Source of the DNA: Bacteroides sp. CAG:530
GTDB taxonomy: Bacteria; Bacteroidota; Bacteroidia; Bacteroidales; Bacteroidaceae
Length of the DNA: 15,753 nucleotides
Reading direction: 5' to 3'
NCBI GenBank assembly: GCA_000434735.1
Contig: FR881262.1
Coordinates: 1 to 15,753, forward strand
The notes under the pieces: model-generated
What the model was told of the DNA's origin: nothing
Database searches by the model: none
Seen by the model: the letters and a program-made list of their open reading frames with translations, nothing else
Shown: one piece after another, positions 14,911 through 15,753 of the stretch
How positions within the stretch are numbered: the first letter of the stretch is position 1
Layout of the letters: each line of letters opens with the position of its first letter
Position numbers and translations under genes: made by a program

Positions 14911-15477
14911 ACTAAACTCGCATCCGCAGTATCGTTGGTTATAGAAATTGTATTCCTTGATGATAGCGATGCGACGCTCGCTTAATCCCCCCTTTCTCCA
15001 ATTTTGATCCCACCATATTACGTCGTCGTAAGGTTCTACGGCATAGTGTCCGGCTTCATTTATCTGATCAAGACTCTTCCAACGCGATGATGCCAGTGTG
15101 GTGGTTATAACCTTGAAGCCATGTTTGTGGGCATATCGCGCCGTATCAGCAAGGCGCAGTTTGAAACATTTCAGGCAGCGGCCTCCTCTTTCAGGTTCAT
15201 TTTCCATTCCTTTTATTCCGCATAGCCATTGCTCGTGGTTGTAGTCGGCATCTATTATATCCAGGCCCAACGATTGCGCATAGCGTGTACATTCATCCTT
15301 GCGGATGTTATATTCTTCTAACGGATAGATATTGGGATTACAATAATAAATGGTGGGGCGGATGTTATGTTGCATCAGGCATTCTATGATAGCCGATGAG
15401 CATGGAGCGCAACAAGTGTGAAGCAAAACCTTATCGGCATCACCCGGAACTTCTATTTCGAACTTTTTCTTTTTCAC
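14893..15477 (-). CDS. queH: Epoxyqueuosine reductase QueH
   Basis: The 194-residue cytoplasmic protein belongs to the QueH (former DUF208) family. It performs the last step of queuosine formation, reducing epoxyqueuosine to queuosine in the wobble position of tRNAs for Asp, Asn, His and Tyr, as an unrelated substitute for QueG. Visible motifs are LLHTCCAPCSSA (Cys22, Cys23, Cys26), GGRCLKCFKLRL (Cys101, Cys104), TTLASSRWKS (127-135) and YCGCEFS (Cys184, Cys186). The first Cys pair and the RCLKC pair fit the iron-sulfur ligands of the family. Length is typical. The gene converges on the peptidase gene and its 3' end overlaps the shared terminator. Other queuosine genes are not in the window. 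Confidence 0.95.
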   Translation of the reverse strand: MKKKKFEIEVPGDADKVLLHTCCAPCSSAIIECLMQHNIRPTIYYCNPNIYPLEEYNIRKDECTRYAQSLGLDIIDADYNHEQWLCGIKGMENEPERGGRCLKCFKLRLADTARYAHKHGFKVITTTLASSRWKSLDQINEAGHYAVEPYDDVIWWDQNWRKGGLSERRIAIIKEYNFYNQRYCGCEFSMRKDE

Positions 15478-15501
15478 TATTCTCTTCTTTTACTAGCTTT
15501 A

Positions 15502-15509
15502 CAAAAGTA
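15502..15509 (-). promoter_or_regulatory. Putative -7 promoter box of queH
   Basis: On the - strand it reads TACTTTTG, matching TAnnTTTG, 24 bp before the queH ATG. The -33 region has no clear TTTG. A leader of about 15-20 nt would result. Confidence 0.5.
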
Positions 15510-15571
15510 GCCAATTTATTGCGATTAATCAGTTTTCATGTCATAGATATTCGTGATTTAAAATAAAAACG

Positions 15572-15579
15572 TATATTTG
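15572..15579 (+). promoter_or_regulatory. Putative -7 promoter box of the lemA-like gene
   Basis: TATATTTG matches TAnnTTTG and lies 32 bp before the ATG at 15612. The upstream region has TTCG rather than TTTG at about -33. Position and match make this the likely start of the lemA-like transcript. Confidence 0.55.
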
Positions 15580-15611
15580 TCTTGTAGTAACTACAACTAA
15601 ATTATATTATC

Positions 15612-15753
15612 ATGAAAAGGAATACCATTATTATTATTGCCGCGATTGTAGCAATTGTAGGCTATTGCATGAGCTCTTATAATACATTAGTAGGACAAGA
15701 TGAGGCTGTAGGTACAGCTTGGAGTAATGTTGAGAATCAATACCAGCGTCGTG
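15612..15753 (+). CDS. LemA family protein, N-terminal part only
   Basis: The first 47 codons are present and the gene runs off the right edge. The sequence starts MKRNTIIIIAAIVAIVGYCM, a single N-terminal membrane helix, followed by SSYNTLVGQDEAVGTAWSNV and ENQYQRR. This matches the start of LemA proteins, where a YN.LV..DE.V...W..V.NQYQRR segment begins the long helical bundle. LemA proteins are membrane-anchored with the helical part outside the cytoplasm, and their function is poorly known. In Bacteroidetes they are often followed by TPM-domain (YgcG-like) genes, which cannot be checked here. Confidence 0.88.
   Translation, partial: MKRNTIIIIAAIVAIVGYCMSSYNTLVGQDEAVGTAWSNVENQYQRR

Noticed and set aside
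1..15753. CRISPR array, tRNA or rRNA genes, insertion sequence or integrase
   Set aside because: I found no regularly spaced repeats, cloverleaf sequences, rRNA-like stretches or transposase/recombinase motifs in the window by eye.

Overview
The window reads as chromosomal DNA of a gut-type Bacteroidales, most likely Bacteroides or Phocaeicola. The evidence is a SusC/SusD pair, lipoproteins with acidic residues just after the lipid-attachment Cys, an ECF sigma/FecR pair of the Bacteroidetes type, AT-rich DNA, and -7 promoter boxes of the form TAnnTTTG. The species cannot be fixed from the sequence alone.

Region 1 (1-1753, + strand): an AT-rich leader followed by a two-gene unit. The first gene fuses a Xre-type helix-turn-helix to an ImmA/IrrE-like Zn peptidase. 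The second, 2 bp downstream, encodes a PIN-like nuclease. The pair looks like a toxin-antitoxin or stress-response module. Positions 1754-2175 hold no recognisable gene and end in a very long hairpin.

Region 2 (2026-13543): a polysaccharide-utilisation-like locus. On the - strand the order is SusC, SusD, a lipoprotein with an FGE/SUMF1 fold, a lipoprotein with a FISUMP domain, and a lipoprotein that looks like an unclassified glycoside hydrolase. The first four are 5-9 bp apart. The last follows a 103-bp gap with a strong hairpin, and a 28-bp stem with a T-tract closes the operon. Divergently, on the + strand, lie an ECF sigma factor and a FecR-type anti-sigma factor. SusC has an N-terminal STN signalling domain. 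The expected circuit is therefore: ligand at SusC/D, STN contact with FecR across the periplasm, release of the sigma factor, transcription of susC and the rest. A bipartite direct repeat (10 bp, 9-bp spacer, 5 bp) occurs twice upstream of susC in the same orientation and is the best candidate for the target of this circuit. No sulfatase, known CAZyme family or transporter that would name the substrate is present.

Region 3 (13544-15753): ordinary chromosomal genes. These are a secreted C1 cysteine peptidase of the bleomycin hydrolase type (+), a convergent queH (-) sharing a bidirectional terminator, and the start of a lemA-like gene (+) cut by the window edge.

The most interesting parts are the locus built around two tandem lipoproteins of likely lectin-like fold, one lacking the catalytic cysteines of FGE, the uncharacterised hydrolase-like lipoprotein, and the duplicated promoter-like motif.
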